From the NCBI GenBank assembly GCA_030674185.1, contig CM060305.1, forward strand, positions 169,615,995 through 169,679,994: a stretch of DNA of 64,000 nucleotides, read 5' to 3'. The position numbers and the translations under genes are program-made. Numbering within the stretch: position 1 is the stretch's first letter; every line of letters begins with the position of its first letter. Under the pieces are notes generated by a model. The model did not search any database. It was given only the letters and a program-made list of their open reading frames with translations, and had not been told where the DNA came from. The stretch comes from Monoplex corrugatus (Eukaryota > Mollusca > Gastropoda > Littorinimorpha > Ranellidae). Of the stretch, positions 24,931-35,639 are shown one piece after another.

Positions 24931-27199
24931 CCCTACCAGACCGAGTTCCCGCTATTGCGGGAATGACGAAAATGACTATATACCGAGTTCCCGCTATAGC
25001 GGGAATAGCATACTCACATGATCGTCACTTTATCAAGAGCTAAAAATAACCACCCAACTGTTGCTAAGTCTCGCGTGAGCGCGAGTTCAGCCTATTGCAA
25101 ATGTCTGCCTTTGTGTTGACGGTATTTTGAGGTGATTTGGGTGCAAAATTGACCATGAAGCGAGCTAGTGATGAACCAAGCACTTCAACAGGTAAACGGG
25201 TGAGGCCAACTCGCTTCACAGTTCAACAAGTGGTGGACATTTTGCAGAATTCTGATTCTGATGAGGGAGAATTTGATCAGGAATACGTTTCCGATTTAAG
25301 TGACGATGATTACGTTGATGAAGCATTGAGTGAAAGTGATGATTCTGACAATGAAAGAAGTAGGTCGAGACAGAGTGTTGGAAGAAGGGGGCGTGCCCGT
25401 ACCCCCAACCAAGTGATAGGGGAGATGCTTGTGTGATTGATGAGGGTTGGACTCGGAACTTTGTGGCACCAAATGTGGATCTGAGCTTCAGTGAGGATGG
25501 GAAAGGGCCAGTGAACATTCCAGGTCATATCACTGAAGAAAGCACGAGCATAGATTTTCTATCCTTGTTTATCGCGGACGACTTCTGGCAGAATTTGACA
25601 GAAAAGACAAATTTACGTGCCCATCAAATGCGTGCAGAAAAGCCAAACTACTACTATTCCAAGAACTTCAAGGATGCTTCTGTTGAGGAAATGAAAGCTT
25701 TTGTTGGGCTGAGGATATACATGGAGTACTTGTGTGTCAAACCCAGCTATCGGGATTACTGGTCAAGTGAGGGAACTGACTGTATTGGATTTACTCCGGG
25801 GTTCCGCAACGTCATGACTCGAGACAGATTCTTGGCCCTCTGGACTTTCTTGCATGTGGTTGATGAGCAGGATGTGAACACTGATAAAACAGACAGAATC
25901 TACAAGATCAGGCCTGTTCTGGATTATCTGCTCCCCAAGTTTCGCCACTATCAGTCAAGACAACACCTGAGCCTGGATGAGGGAATGATCCCAACGAAAA
26001 ATCGCCTGGCAATAAAACAGTACATCAAAGACAAACCCACAAAATGGGGCATCAAGTCTTTTCTTCTGTGTGAAGCTGAGACTGGATATGTGTTCAATGC
26101 AGAAATCTACAATGGGACAGCACCAATGCCAGTGCAAGAATTGGTTGCGGTTGGAAATACTGTTGTGCAACTCTTGACATCAGCTGGGATGGAGAACAGT
26201 TCACACATCCTTGTCATGGACCGATTCTACAATTCAGTGACTCTGGCCAAATATGCTTTGACTCAGCTGCAAACTGGAGTTGTTGGAACTCTCCTGCAGA
26301 ACAGAAAGTTCTTTCCCAAGACTCTCAAGGCAGTCAAAAAACTCCCTCGTGGTGACAGTCGCTATCTGTGTCAGGAGAGCATAACATGCATGGTATGGCA
26401 GGATAACAAGCCTATCACCTTCATTTCCAACTTCCATGATCCTGCACAAAATGGGAGTTGTCAACAGAAAGAAGAAAGATGGTACTGTCATTGAAGTAAC
26501 CATGCCACAGCTTGCCCAGGACTACAAGTACATGGGTGGTTGCGACAAGAATGACCAGATGACCCGCCTTCATCGCTCACGTCGTCACTACCGCTGGCCC
26601 CGACGTCTGTTGATCAAGTTCTTCATGTGGGCTTGTTACAACTCCTATGTGTTGTACCTTGCACAACAAGGAGGTGCCAGACTACCTCTGTACTTCACAC
26701 GGTACATTCAGACACTCTGCCTGGAAGTTGTGGGAAACTACCGTACAACAGCCATTCGCCGAGGACAACTGGAACCCTGTCCTCAGCGCATGACCCCAGG
26801 CAACCATTTCCCTGAAATTCCCCCTGGCACCTCACGTGACCATGTGTGTGCTGTGTGCATGGAGAAGCACCTCAGATACAACAGACAGAACCCTGGAGTA
26901 TCATACAAGGACAACCCACACAAGAGAGTCAAGACCAAGTTCTGGTGCACACTCTGCAAGAAGTACCTGTGCATCAAGGAAGGCTCTACCTGTTGGGCAG
27001 ACTAGCACACAAAAGCTGAATACTGGCGTTAGATGAAAGGTAGGCCTATTTTCTACAATCTCTCCAAGTTTCATATAATTCTAACCATTGGTGTGCATGA
27101 TATGAACAGTTTTCTAACGTATATACATTTTTTTCAAAATTTTGCTCAGGAGGCCAGGCAGTGGGCACAATTACGCTCAGGGGTTCAGGTCTGGTAGGG
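24931..27199 (+). mobile_element. piggyBac-family DNA transposon (2269 bp)
   Basis: TTAA duplications flank both sides (24927-24930 and 27200-27203). Terminal inverted repeats begin CCCTACCAGACC at the left and are its exact complement at the right (GGTCTGGTAGGG). Just inside the left end are two copies of a palindromic block, TTCCCGCTATTGCGGGAA and TTCCCGCTATAGCGGGAA. The element lies in a TNRC6 intron in the opposite orientation. It holds one transposase gene, which is broken. Confidence 0.95.
25155..27032 (+). pseudogene. piggyBac transposase (DDE_Tnp_1_7, PGBD-like), inactivated
   Basis: The protein begins MKRASDEPSTSTGKR at 25155, with an acidic N-terminal region. The DDE domain has LSLDEGM (Asp codon 25976), LVMDRFYNS (Asp 26219) and GGCDKND (Asp codons 26544 and 26553), the expected catalytic series. 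A Cys-rich C-terminal finger follows (CAVCMEKH, then FWCTLCKKYLC). Three lesions are visible. A GT duplication at about 25431-25434 ends the first frame. An extra A in the AAAA at 26448-26451 shifts the frame before the last catalytic Asp. A TAG at 27003-27005 replaces the Trp found in the sister element, eight codons before the ancestral stop at 27030. Family membership is certain; current activity is very unlikely. Confidence 0.95.
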
Positions 27200-27203
27200 T
27201 TAA

Positions 27204-27703
27204 TCTTCTGTGGCTGTCTGGGGTTTTTGACTTTGTGGCTTACGTTGACATTTTCAAAAGTACAAAACACTAAATGAATCTTTACAGAATATATTTTTGC
27301 TTCACTAAGGAGATGAAAGAGTGATCTAAAAAGTTGTAACATCAATAAGCTAGCTTTTACAGCCTACTCAGGAAAATTATATAAAAATGACCAAAATAGG
27401 GTGTCCCCAGGGCATATCTGCTTCCTGCCTACAGTGTACCTAGGGAATAGTAGCTATAGCGAGGCAGTGTCATGAAAAGGTTAACCTTTACAGCGCAAAA
27501 TCAATGCTTGCACAAAATGTATGATTTCAAGATACACATGAAAGAAGACAAAGGGTAAGTGACCGCTAAAGTGACAGAGGAAGCTCATTTCTATATGGAC
27601 CAGACAAAGAAAATGAGTAGCAGAACATATGTATCAGGAATTTGGAAACAAGAAAGTCAGAAGCAGAACAGAAAGGTTAGGTACGGTGTACAATCAGAGC
27701 TGG
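27204..27703. other. TNRC6 intron sequence
   Basis: No exon or classified element recognised. GTTAACC-type motifs occur near 27479. Confidence 0.4.
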
Positions 27704-28095
27704 TCACAAAGTTAAGTAGGGGCAATACCATTAATACACTTATAACATAACATACTGACTTCGTAGAAGATTCTTTGAGAAACAGGCAACCAGTGTAGAA
27801 AGTGCAGCAAGGGCATAATCTGATCATGCCTTTTTTTTTCTTTCATAGAAAGGGCTAGATGGGCCACAGAATTCTGAATGAGCTGGAGCCATGCGATGCA
27901 AGAAGCAGGTAAGCAAGCAAGCACAAAAGTTACAGCAATCGATACAAAGCAAGAGATGTCTCAAGTTCTGATGCACTAAAGTTGAAAGATAACTGCAAAG
28001 AGAATCACAACACTGCAGTTGACAGTAACAAGACTGACAGATTTGGGTGATGAACTTCTGCACAGGGAGTACAGGATCAAGAGCAAACATATAAC
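27704..28095 (-). pseudogene. LINE reverse-transcriptase fragment (CR1/L2/jockey-like)
   Basis: Minus-strand frames contain ASCIAWLQLIQNSVAHLAL, LHWLPVSQRIFYEVSMLCYK and CINGIAPT. This is the conserved C-terminal end of the reverse transcriptase in CR1/L2/jockey-type LINEs (LHWLPV, YK.LNGLAP). The upstream frame (FITQICQSCYCQL) is the preceding part, shifted. It is 5' truncated, decayed and embedded in a TNRC6 intron. Confidence 0.8.
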
Positions 28096-28261
28096 AAGAA
28101 TTCTATGAATATGTTTATGTAAATTTTACAGACCATTTTTCACTAAACAAATTAGTCACATAAATTTTCATCTTTAAATGGATAGTATGTTCATTTTCCT
28201 TCCAGGAAAAAAGGTTGCGAGTACTTTTCTGCAAAACGCTGCTTGGCAAATAGCAAACGCA

Positions 28262-28361
28262 AGCAAAATCATGTAATTGTCAATGAAGGGTTAACATTTC
28301 AATCAAAAAAAGCAAAATCATGTAATTGTCAATGAAGGGTTAACATTTCAATCAAAAAAAG
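28262..28361. repeat. Tandem duplication of 49 bp
   Basis: Two almost identical copies of AGCAAAATCATGTAATTGTC, then AATGAAGGGTTAACATTTCA and ATCAAAAAA, followed by poly-A and poly-T. Confidence 0.95.
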
Positions 28362-28753
28362 CAAAAAAAATTTTTTTTTAAAAAGACAAAAACACCACAA
28401 TGAATTATACTGATCCAATGAATGGGTCACATAATGAATTGATAATGCACATTTCACCTCGTGCAAATACAACTTCCTGCAGAGCAATCTAAACTTGTGA
28501 CCCAAAGTTGGAAGGCATATCTCGGAATGGAAACTGAGAAAAGCATAGTGTTAAATAAAGTGATGGAAGACAGGAAGGGGTCTCATTTCAAACTGGAACC
28601 AATGCAAGAAACACTTGCTTAGACATCTTATTTCGTTCCTGAAGACAGACAACCCTATTTTTGACTGAAAATTATAATTAAACGTTCAGTTTCAGAAAAA
28701 AGATTTGGGTGGTGGAGTGTTGTCAATGGACATGAGAAAAGACAATGGCTGAC
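28362..28753. other. TNRC6 intron, no feature seen
   Basis: Intron sequence 3' of the first UBA exon. Nothing recognised. Confidence 0.45.
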
Positions 28754-28837
28754 CTTAAATCCCATATCCATGAGCTGCTGGATGAGCTTGATTCTCATTT
28801 GTGGCTGTCCACCATTACCTGTGAAACGCTGCTGGCC
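28754..28837 (-). CDS. TNRC6: TNRC6 UBA-like domain, first half
   Basis: This is an 84-nt exon, phase 0 on both sides, with acceptor GCATTTCAG and donor TTTAAG|GTCAGC. It encodes GQQRFTGNG, then MRIKLIQQLMDMGFK, the first helix and MGF loop of the UBA-like domain that follows the GW region in TNRC6 and gawky. The remaining helices are on the next exon 5 kb away, across an intron holding a piggyBac element and a LINE fragment. Confidence 0.92.
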
Positions 28838-29144
28838 CTGAAATGCAGACCAGAAAATACTTTTTGTCTTCAATGACAGCCACAAGAAGAAACAAATTCT
28901 GAAAACCTTTCATTAAACTGATGTCAAGGTTTATAACAGAATCAAATACTCAAGAACAAAATAACCCAGATGAACATTTACAGCAAAGCTTCAAAATCAG
29001 ATATTCAGGACCTGCTAAAAAAGAAAAAAGTCTCTTACATCAGTACAAAACAAGCTTCTTCTCTCACTTCAGGAATGCTCACCAATACTTTTCACTTTGG
29101 CAACAGGTTTAAAATGATAAAGAATCAAAAGGACAGCAATGGCC

Positions 29145-29410
29145 GCTCATATGTGGTTAAGACATCACACTTCTAATTGGAAGGTCTGGCTAAAAGATGG
29201 AGATTTTCCCAAAGTTCCATGTCAACATATGTGCAGAACTGTTAGTACAAAATCTCTTTTGATTATATACACATGTAGAACATCAACTACGCATGTTAAA
29301 AGATCCATCAGGGACATCAGTGTCTAGTGGCCTAAGGAAACATGGAAACACCCATGCCCATCTAAGACGGATCATGTAGACTGTGCAGCAAAATACCGCC
29401 TGCACAGAGT
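29145..29410 (+). mobile_element. tRNA-headed SINE copy
   Basis: The head GTGGTTAAGACATCACACTT, CTAATTGGAAGGTCTGG is tRNA-like. The body contains TGGAGATTTTCCCAAAG, CAACATATGTGCAGA and CTACGCATGTTAAAAGATCC. The same body blocks, in the same order, occur in the fuller copy at 55823-56180. Diverged and intronic. Confidence 0.65.
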
Positions 29411-29648
29411 GCATAAAACATACATGTGCACATTAGATAAAGAAATCAAATCATTTAATCGTGAAACAAAAACAAAAACCAGAACATTTTAAACTCCAAA
29501 AGAGAAGAAATCCACAAAAACATATCTATGCTTGACATACATAGAATTCAAACTTCTGCTAGTCTAAATTTTTTTTTTCCATGACTGAAAAGTGATAAGA
29601 CGCAAAGCCTTGTTCATATGATCACTCATAACTAATTCAAACACTTAC

Positions 29649-29765
29649 CAATCTGCGCTGCCAGTTATCCTGATCACTGCCATTGCTTGTCCATGACGTG
29701 GACTTAGGTCGTGCCCCAAATGCAGGATTCCACATTGCATTATCATTCCAGCCACCTGGTCTTAC
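29649..29765 (-). CDS. TNRC6: TNRC6 GW exon (39 codons)
   Basis: The exon is exactly 117 nt, phase 0 on both sides. It is bounded by acceptor TTGTTACAG and donor TTG|GTAAGTG. It encodes VRPGGWNDNAMWNPAFG followed by a Ser/Asp-rich tract with two more tryptophans (SWTSNG, DNWQRR). The W spacing continues the Argonaute-binding region from the large exon. It lies between that exon and the UBA exon, as in other family members. Confidence 0.88.
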
Positions 29766-30637
29766 CTGTAACAAGCAGTCCCTCATAATTAAAAGATTAT
29801 ACTATGAAAAGAACTCCACACAGAAAACTCCAACCTATCCTTTACAAGTATCTATATCGAGAAAAAGACAACACAATTTTACAGAGAAAAAATTAGGCGT
29901 GGGGGGTGGGGGGGGGGTGGGGCAACTGTTTAAGGTTAATTTGAGCATTTCGGTCGGAAACAAACACTAAAAGGGTATGACAGATTTTTATCTGCATGTG
30001 CTTTCTACACATTAATTTATTATGAAAAACTGATACAATGGACTGAGAACTTTTCTAGAAATGAAAAAACACCTGTCATTTTTCTGCCTGAAATCAGATG
30101 AACTTGCCTTCAGTGAGTATTGCTGAGATGTCAACAGATCTATAAAAACTGTGTTAAAATTCAAATTACAAAAATAACTGAATTTTGTACAAGAGAAACT
30201 TAATATGTTATAGTATACTCTTTCATGAAACATGAAAAAATATATGTCGCACCTCATAATTTTTTTTTTAAGAATTTGTCTCGTTACAAACTTACCCCTA
30301 CTTTTTCAAACATTCTTTAATTCTTTCTATGACTTTATATCAACGTATTCATGATAAAAATCAAAGTTACAATAGAATACAGAATACCAATGTCTTTAAG
30401 GATGTGGACATTTTTGGTGACCTGACCATACTATCTGATTTTTTTAAAGTCTTATTTGAAATTGAATATGTTAGGGATGTCCAACATTTTTCTTTGCTTC
30501 ATCTTATCAGATCATAAACTGCATGCGTGTCTGAGACTGTGGTACCATTTTGGTTTAATACCGTGTTGCACTGCCACTGTGTTGTGTGGTATGGTGTACA
30601 TGTGGTGAGCTACTGTACTGTATTACTTCTAACTTAC
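29766..30637. other. TNRC6 intron, no feature seen
   Basis: AT-rich intron with a poly-G run near 29900-29918. No exon or known repeat recognised. Confidence 0.5.
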
Positions 30638-32687
30638 CTGTTCCTGCGAAGTGTCGGCCCAAATGCTGGTTCCATCATCTGCTTTCTGCGTATTACTGAC
30701 AGGTTCACCCCATCCACCGCCGCCACTGGGCCGTCCCATTCCAGCTTTGTTCCAAGGCTCCTCTGCTTTGGGACGTGGTGGGCCTGCTCCCAGATTCCAC
30801 CCTTGGGGTTTTGAGTTGGGGTCATTCCAATACATTGACGGATCACCTCCACTGCCAACACCCATGCCACTATTGCTCCCCAAATTCATATTATTGCCAC
30901 CCATCATCATATTCATGTTGTTAGCCCCTCCCATACCCATGTTGCTGTTAGTCATACCAACATTATTTCCCATGGTCATGTTCCCACCACCACTAGCCAT
31001 GGGCATGTTCATGTTGCCTGCCATTCCATTACCACCACCCATGCCCACCCCACTACCTGCAATTCCAATGTTGCCACCGCCCATGGGCAAGTTACCACCC
31101 ATTCTCACATTGCTATTTCCCACACCCATGTTGTTACTTCCCATCCCCATGCTGCTGCCTGTCATGGGCATGTTAGCACCTCCCATACCCACACTGTTGT
31201 TGCTCAAGTTCATCCCATTACCACCCCCTCCCAGGTTGGGAGGTCCTATGCCACTACTTGAGACAATGCGTCGTGAATTTGCCGAAGCCAGGGCTGGATC
31301 CTCCCAAGTGCCAACATCAGTGTCTTGCCCGCTCCAAGCCATGTTGCGTTCTGGTGGCGGTTCATTCCAGGAACCAGTCTCGGTGGTGGATCCCCAGAGC
31401 TTGCTGGTAGGCTGCTGTTGGCTTTCTCCACCCCATGTGCCAATGGTTTTGTCAGTCATAGGATTGTTTGCTACTGGATTGCTGGCACCTCCCCAACCAC
31501 CGCCATCCATGTTAGCTTTGGGTGGCACATTCCAAGAATTGGGGTTCTTGTCAGCAAAGACACTGCCTCCACCAGCAGCCCCTCCTACCCAACTTGGTGC
31601 AGGAGTCACACGTGAAGGTTCCCAGATATCTGTACCATTGTTGTTCCACACATTGGATGGTGCCATTTCACTTGTTTCCACTGATACCTTTCGGCTCGCT
31701 TTGGATGTAACAGACTCAATATCCCAAGCAGTGTCCTGGCGTATAGGACGAGTACCCCAGCCTTCATTACTGTTTATAGCACGACGGATTTCTTCTTCTT
31801 TGGCAGACAGCACTCCCTCTTTAAAGACGTTCACTACTGGTTTTGTTCTTTTTTGCGTGGCTTGTGCAAAAGACAGTTCAGCAGGGTTACTAACAGCAGG
31901 GTTACCAACAGCAGGGTTACCAACAGCACTGACTGGAAGTTTACCACCACTGTTACTCCATCCACTTTTCATATTCCAACTCATATTTGGTGGTGGTGCT
32001 GTCTTGTCAATGGCAAGGTTTGCCAAACCAGCAGCAAGATTGCCAGGCTCGGTCATTCCGCCTGCCTTATTCCCAGCTCCATCCTTGTTTGTGCTGCTGC
32101 TACTACTGACAGCTGTTGACAGGCTGTTCCAACTGGAGTCTGAAACTGGAGTAAAATCACGCATCCCAAATGGTTTGTTGTTCTGCCATGGCATTGTACC
32201 ACTCCCCACTGACCCTAACCCCTGATTTGCTGAGCTAGTTTGCAGAATAGAACTGCTGCCTGGCAAGTTGCCTGACTGGGACTGGGCAACTGTTCCTGGT
32301 AAGCTAGAACCATTCTGACCGGTGGGAGAAATACCCCAGCCACCAGCTGAAGCTGAGCCATTACTGTTTTGACTCTCAGCCACAGAGCTAGCCCCAATTT
32401 GTGTATTATGTCCTTGGTTTGAAGAGAGACTGTCGGGGGTCACTGAAGATCCCCAAGTGGAGTTAGTGGATGTAGCGCTCAATCCACCCACAAACTGGAA
32501 TCAAGTCCAACTGCAGAAGAAGAGCTGGACCCCCACGAAACAGACGCCATTGTATTTGAGCTAAGAGTTTTATCTTGAGTTGCAGAGCTGACAGAACTCG
32601 AATTTACACTCCGATTTCCAGACTTTGAAGCACCTCCACCCTCTGATGCATTTTCTGCTTCTCCTGAAGCGGACTGTGATGATTTAC
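30638..32687 (-). CDS. TNRC6: TNRC6 large GW-rich Argonaute-binding exon, one-base frameshift
   Basis: This 2050-nt exon encodes most of the Argonaute-binding region, with more than twenty tryptophans, mostly in GW/WG or SW contexts. From 32491 downward the frame runs 618 codons to donor CAG|GTAAGT. Residues about 231-260 of that frame (EEEIRRAINSNEGWG, then DTAWDIES) match the conserved Argonaute-binding block of TNRC6A/B (NTGWGQ...DTVWDIE). Residues about 416-548 are a Met/Gly/Asn-rich low-complexity run. The end, DDGTSIWAD, matches the conserved DNGTSAWG motif. The first ~65 codons (32687 to about 32490) are open in another frame (VSWGSSSSS, ending DSSLW). One G missing from the GGG at 32489-32487 explains the break: restoring it gives DSSLWGGLSA and makes the exon phase agree with both neighbours. 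This may be an assembly error or a real lesion. Confidence 0.93.
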
Positions 32688-32963
32688 CTGCAAATCAATT
32701 TCAAGAATCAAAATTTGCAATTTTATATGGCAACATACATTGAAATTACATTTTTCTCTTTATCTTTAAGTTACAAAAAGACACAAATTTAGAATAAGAG
32801 ATGGTCCATCCTCGCTAACACACCTTTCCTAGAGGCATTTTACTTTTCAAAGTATCACATGCAATCTGACAACTTGACCTTGAAAATAAGTAGACCAATC
32901 TCATTTAAGACACGACTTTTAGTTACTAAAGTAAATCTCAAGATATTTATAAAACCGAGTTAA

Positions 32964-34028
32964 CCCGTACGCACCGTATGCCCGGTTTACCGGGCTGATG
33001 TAATCAAGTCAGTATACCAAATGCCCGGTAAACCGGTCATCTCAAATCCATGTGGATTGATAGCATGTGGGTCTAAAAATAAGCAACCAATCACAGCCAA
33101 TTCTCATTGTTAGTGCAGGATTTCAATTATGCAAATCGTGCAGTGCTTTCTTCTTCGTTGTGCACGAATTTTCTCCTTTTTTGTGAATTATGAAGCGGTC
33201 ATGTGAACTGAGTGAACCCAGTACTTCAACTGGGAAGAGAGCAAGATCACAGCATTTCACAACGCAACAGGCACTTGAATTAGTGACACTTTCTTCTGAT
33301 GAAGAAAACAAATTCGACAAAGATTACATGCTTAGTAGCAGTGAGAGTGATTCAAGTGAGGATGAAGAAAGTATCGATGAAAGAGGGAAAGGGAGAGGAG
33401 TTAGAGAAGGGAGGCGTGGCCCGCAAACAGCTGATGGCGGAGATCAAAGTGCAGATCCAGGTTGGAGTAATTGTTTCACTGCAGCTGCTGTTGATTTGAA
33501 TTTCAATGATGATAGCACAGGATCAAAGAACATTCCAGATAACATAACAGATGAAAGTCAGCCTTTCGAATTCCTTTCTCTTTTTGCTGATGATGAGTTT
33601 TGGAGGAATGTGACAGAAAAAAACAAACCTACGTGCAGAACAAGTGCGTGCACTCAAACCGAACTACTACCACGTCTGTGTAGTATGCAGTGAAAAGCAC
33701 CAAAGATTCAAGAAGCAGAATCCAGGAGTGGCATACAAAGACATCCCTGTGAAAAGAGTCAAGACTGCCATAGTGTGCTCCCTATGCAAAAAGTACTTGT
33801 GCATCAAGAGGGGGTCGACATGCTGGGTGGATTGGCATACCAAGGTGGAGTACTGGCGTTAGATCAAAGGTCTGTCTATTGGCTGTATTGTATTCAAGTT
33901 CCATGTGTCTCTGTCAGTTCTTTACCATGAAATCAATAAATATGCTAGCTATACGATTTTAACCATTTCTTTGCCCAGGAGGCCAGGAAATAGATGCTGT
34001 ATTCCAAGGGTCACGAGGTCTGAGAGGG
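32964..34028 (+). mobile_element. Internally deleted piggyBac-like element (1065 bp)
   Basis: TTAA flanks both sides (32960-32963 and 34029-34032). The left end CCCGTACGCACC and inverted right end CCCTCTCAGACC are related to those of the 24931 element. Two palindromic blocks near the left end (GCCCGGTTTACCGGGC and GCCCGGTAAACCGG) occupy the same places as the TTCCCGC palindromes there. The right subterminal AGGAGGCCAGG is shared. It lies in a TNRC6 intron in reverse orientation. Confidence 0.9.
33190..33862 (+). pseudogene. piggyBac-like ORF lacking the catalytic domain
   Basis: The N-terminus (MKRSCELSEPSTSTGKRARS, acidic region, then FLSLFADDEFWRNVTEK) is homologous to the start of the complete transposase. 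It then jumps, at KPNYYH|VCVVCSEKH, straight to the Cys-rich C-terminal finger (VCSLCKKYLCIKRGSTCW, then VEYWR and stop). The roughly 370 residues with all catalytic aspartates are absent. The deletion itself keeps the frame. A single extra A in the A7 run at 33617-33623 now separates the two halves. Repaired by one base, it would be a product with the N-terminal region plus the DNA-binding finger only. Whether such a protein was ever made is unknown. Confidence 0.88.
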
Positions 34029-34421
34029 TTAAAATGTATCCATAAATAACAGAAAACCATGCATGAATAACAATTCTGTTCTAAGCAAATGACATTCTGG
34101 CTGCCCTCCACATGAAGAGCATGTCACATCATTACAACAGGAACCATTCATGTTGCAATTTTTACATTTTCAACAGAATACCAAAATGACGACTAAAATG
34201 GCTAAAAATCATCTGTTTAAGAAAAAAAGAAAGTGAAAATACTGATGAATACAGCAAGACTTAACACTAAAATGAAACTGAGCAAGATACATTACATCAA
34301 ATTGTAAGGCAGATCTGGCAACACAGAACGCAAAATCCTAGGAAAAAATTCAGCTGTCTGCAATAGGATGATCATTGATTTACACCAAGTATTCTGTGCA
34401 ACATCTGAAGAGATCTCCAAC

Positions 34422-34556
34422 CTGATACAATGGTGTGGTCAGATGACGCAGGACAGGGTCCCCGATTCCAGTCAATGTCACTTTCTAAACTCTTCTTCTG
34501 ACCCCAGCCACCAGTCCCCTTGGTCCACTGGTTTGGGTCTGCTGGACGTTGACCAA
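34422..34556 (-). CDS. TNRC6: TNRC6 GW-repeat exon (N-terminal)
   Basis: The exon encodes about 45 residues with spaced tryptophans: NQWTKG, GGWGQKK, DIDWNRGP. The spacing resembles the GWG...EWN...GW block of vertebrate TNRC6A. The acceptor is TGTGTTTTGGGCAG and the donor TATCAG|GTTGGAG; the donor is weak beyond GT. It ends in phase 1, exactly what the next exon (32687) needs to continue as Gly-Lys-Ser-Ser. The open frame continues upstream to 34617, so a different acceptor (34590 or 34597) is possible. A plus-strand frame over the same bases has no family resemblance. Confidence 0.6.
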
Positions 34557-35639
34557 CTGCCCAAAACACAGCACGCATTCCATTTGAAGACTTAAGACTT
34601 GCAGCAATACTTATCACACATTTAATAAGCAGTGAACATGTTCACATCTAATCATGGTCAACATGCAAAAGCAGGTAGAAGAGACCATTTCCAAGAGGTA
34701 TCTTGCCAGTTATGCCCATCCCTACTCTACCTCTCTACCACTTGCCTAAGAGGATACACAGCACTTCATCATCAAAGGCAACAGAGAGAGATCCAACATG
34801 AAAACTACTATTCAGAAAGAAAACAACTGAAACTGTTCATTTGTGATCTTACATCTACGCTTGACAAAGGCCAGTTGGCTGAAAAGTTGCGCCTGTCTTG
34901 TCTGGTTGTATTAAATACATGATCCGATTCTTTTTTCATGTTTTTTCTGGATACTAAAATTGAAGTTGGCATGGAGAGTGTATTGTTCTTTTTTCTGAAA
35001 AACAGACAAAAAAGGTTGACCACTGAGTATTTAGACATTGTTCTTTAACTTTTGTCTTCTATTGTTAAACGTTATGCACAATGTATGCACAGGTGCACAT
35101 GTGAAGACTATACATCTACTTAGGCTTACAGTTACACTGTGTACATTTCTTTCAACAGTACTGGGTTATCATCTTAACTTGACATTGTGTACTCTTACCT
35201 ATCTTAGGCTGAGGAGGTTGATTGCTTTTTGTTTTCTTTGTTGTGTCCCCTTCACTTTTTTCATAATTAGAGGAGGTGTGAATACCTTGTGTGTGTGTGT
35301 GGTACAAATGTTTTTGTAAGTTCACTGTGCTCAGTGTGCAAAGGTACGCTTTCCATCAAGTGCAGTGCAATGTAATGGGTGTAGAGGCAGCCACACTTTG
35401 ACCCCTTTCTTTTTGTCAGCACCTCTACCAACATTGCAGTGTGCCGAGTACAGCCAAGTCACCACCTGTCACCTGTTGGCTTCAATGGGTTCAATGATGG
35501 CAACTGCGTTCCAAATGGCTCTGTACTACTTTTGTGGACAACTTGGAATGTTTAGGCCGCTGATGTTATGTTCTCGATGTATGATACAGGAAGTCTGCCT
35601 TTCTTCCTTTTCAACTGTTTTTCAGTGAAAAATGGCTCC
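34557..35639. other. TNRC6 5' intron sequence with a repeat scrap
   Basis: No exon recognised. A block at about 34858-34925 (GCTTGACAAAGGCCAGTTGG, CTGAAAAGTTGCGCCTGTC) recurs at 62908-62990 and is an interspersed repeat. A short TG tract lies at about 35289. Confidence 0.5.

Noticed and set aside
25137..25154. Upstream TTG start for the piggyBac transposase
   Set aside because: The ATG at 25155 aligns with the ATG of the sister element at 33190 (MKR.), so the extra codons are not used.
30651..32225. Plus-strand open frame of 524 codons, Pro/Leu-rich
   Set aside because: It is the antisense shadow of the TNRC6 GW exon; the minus strand has the conserved motifs and splice sites.
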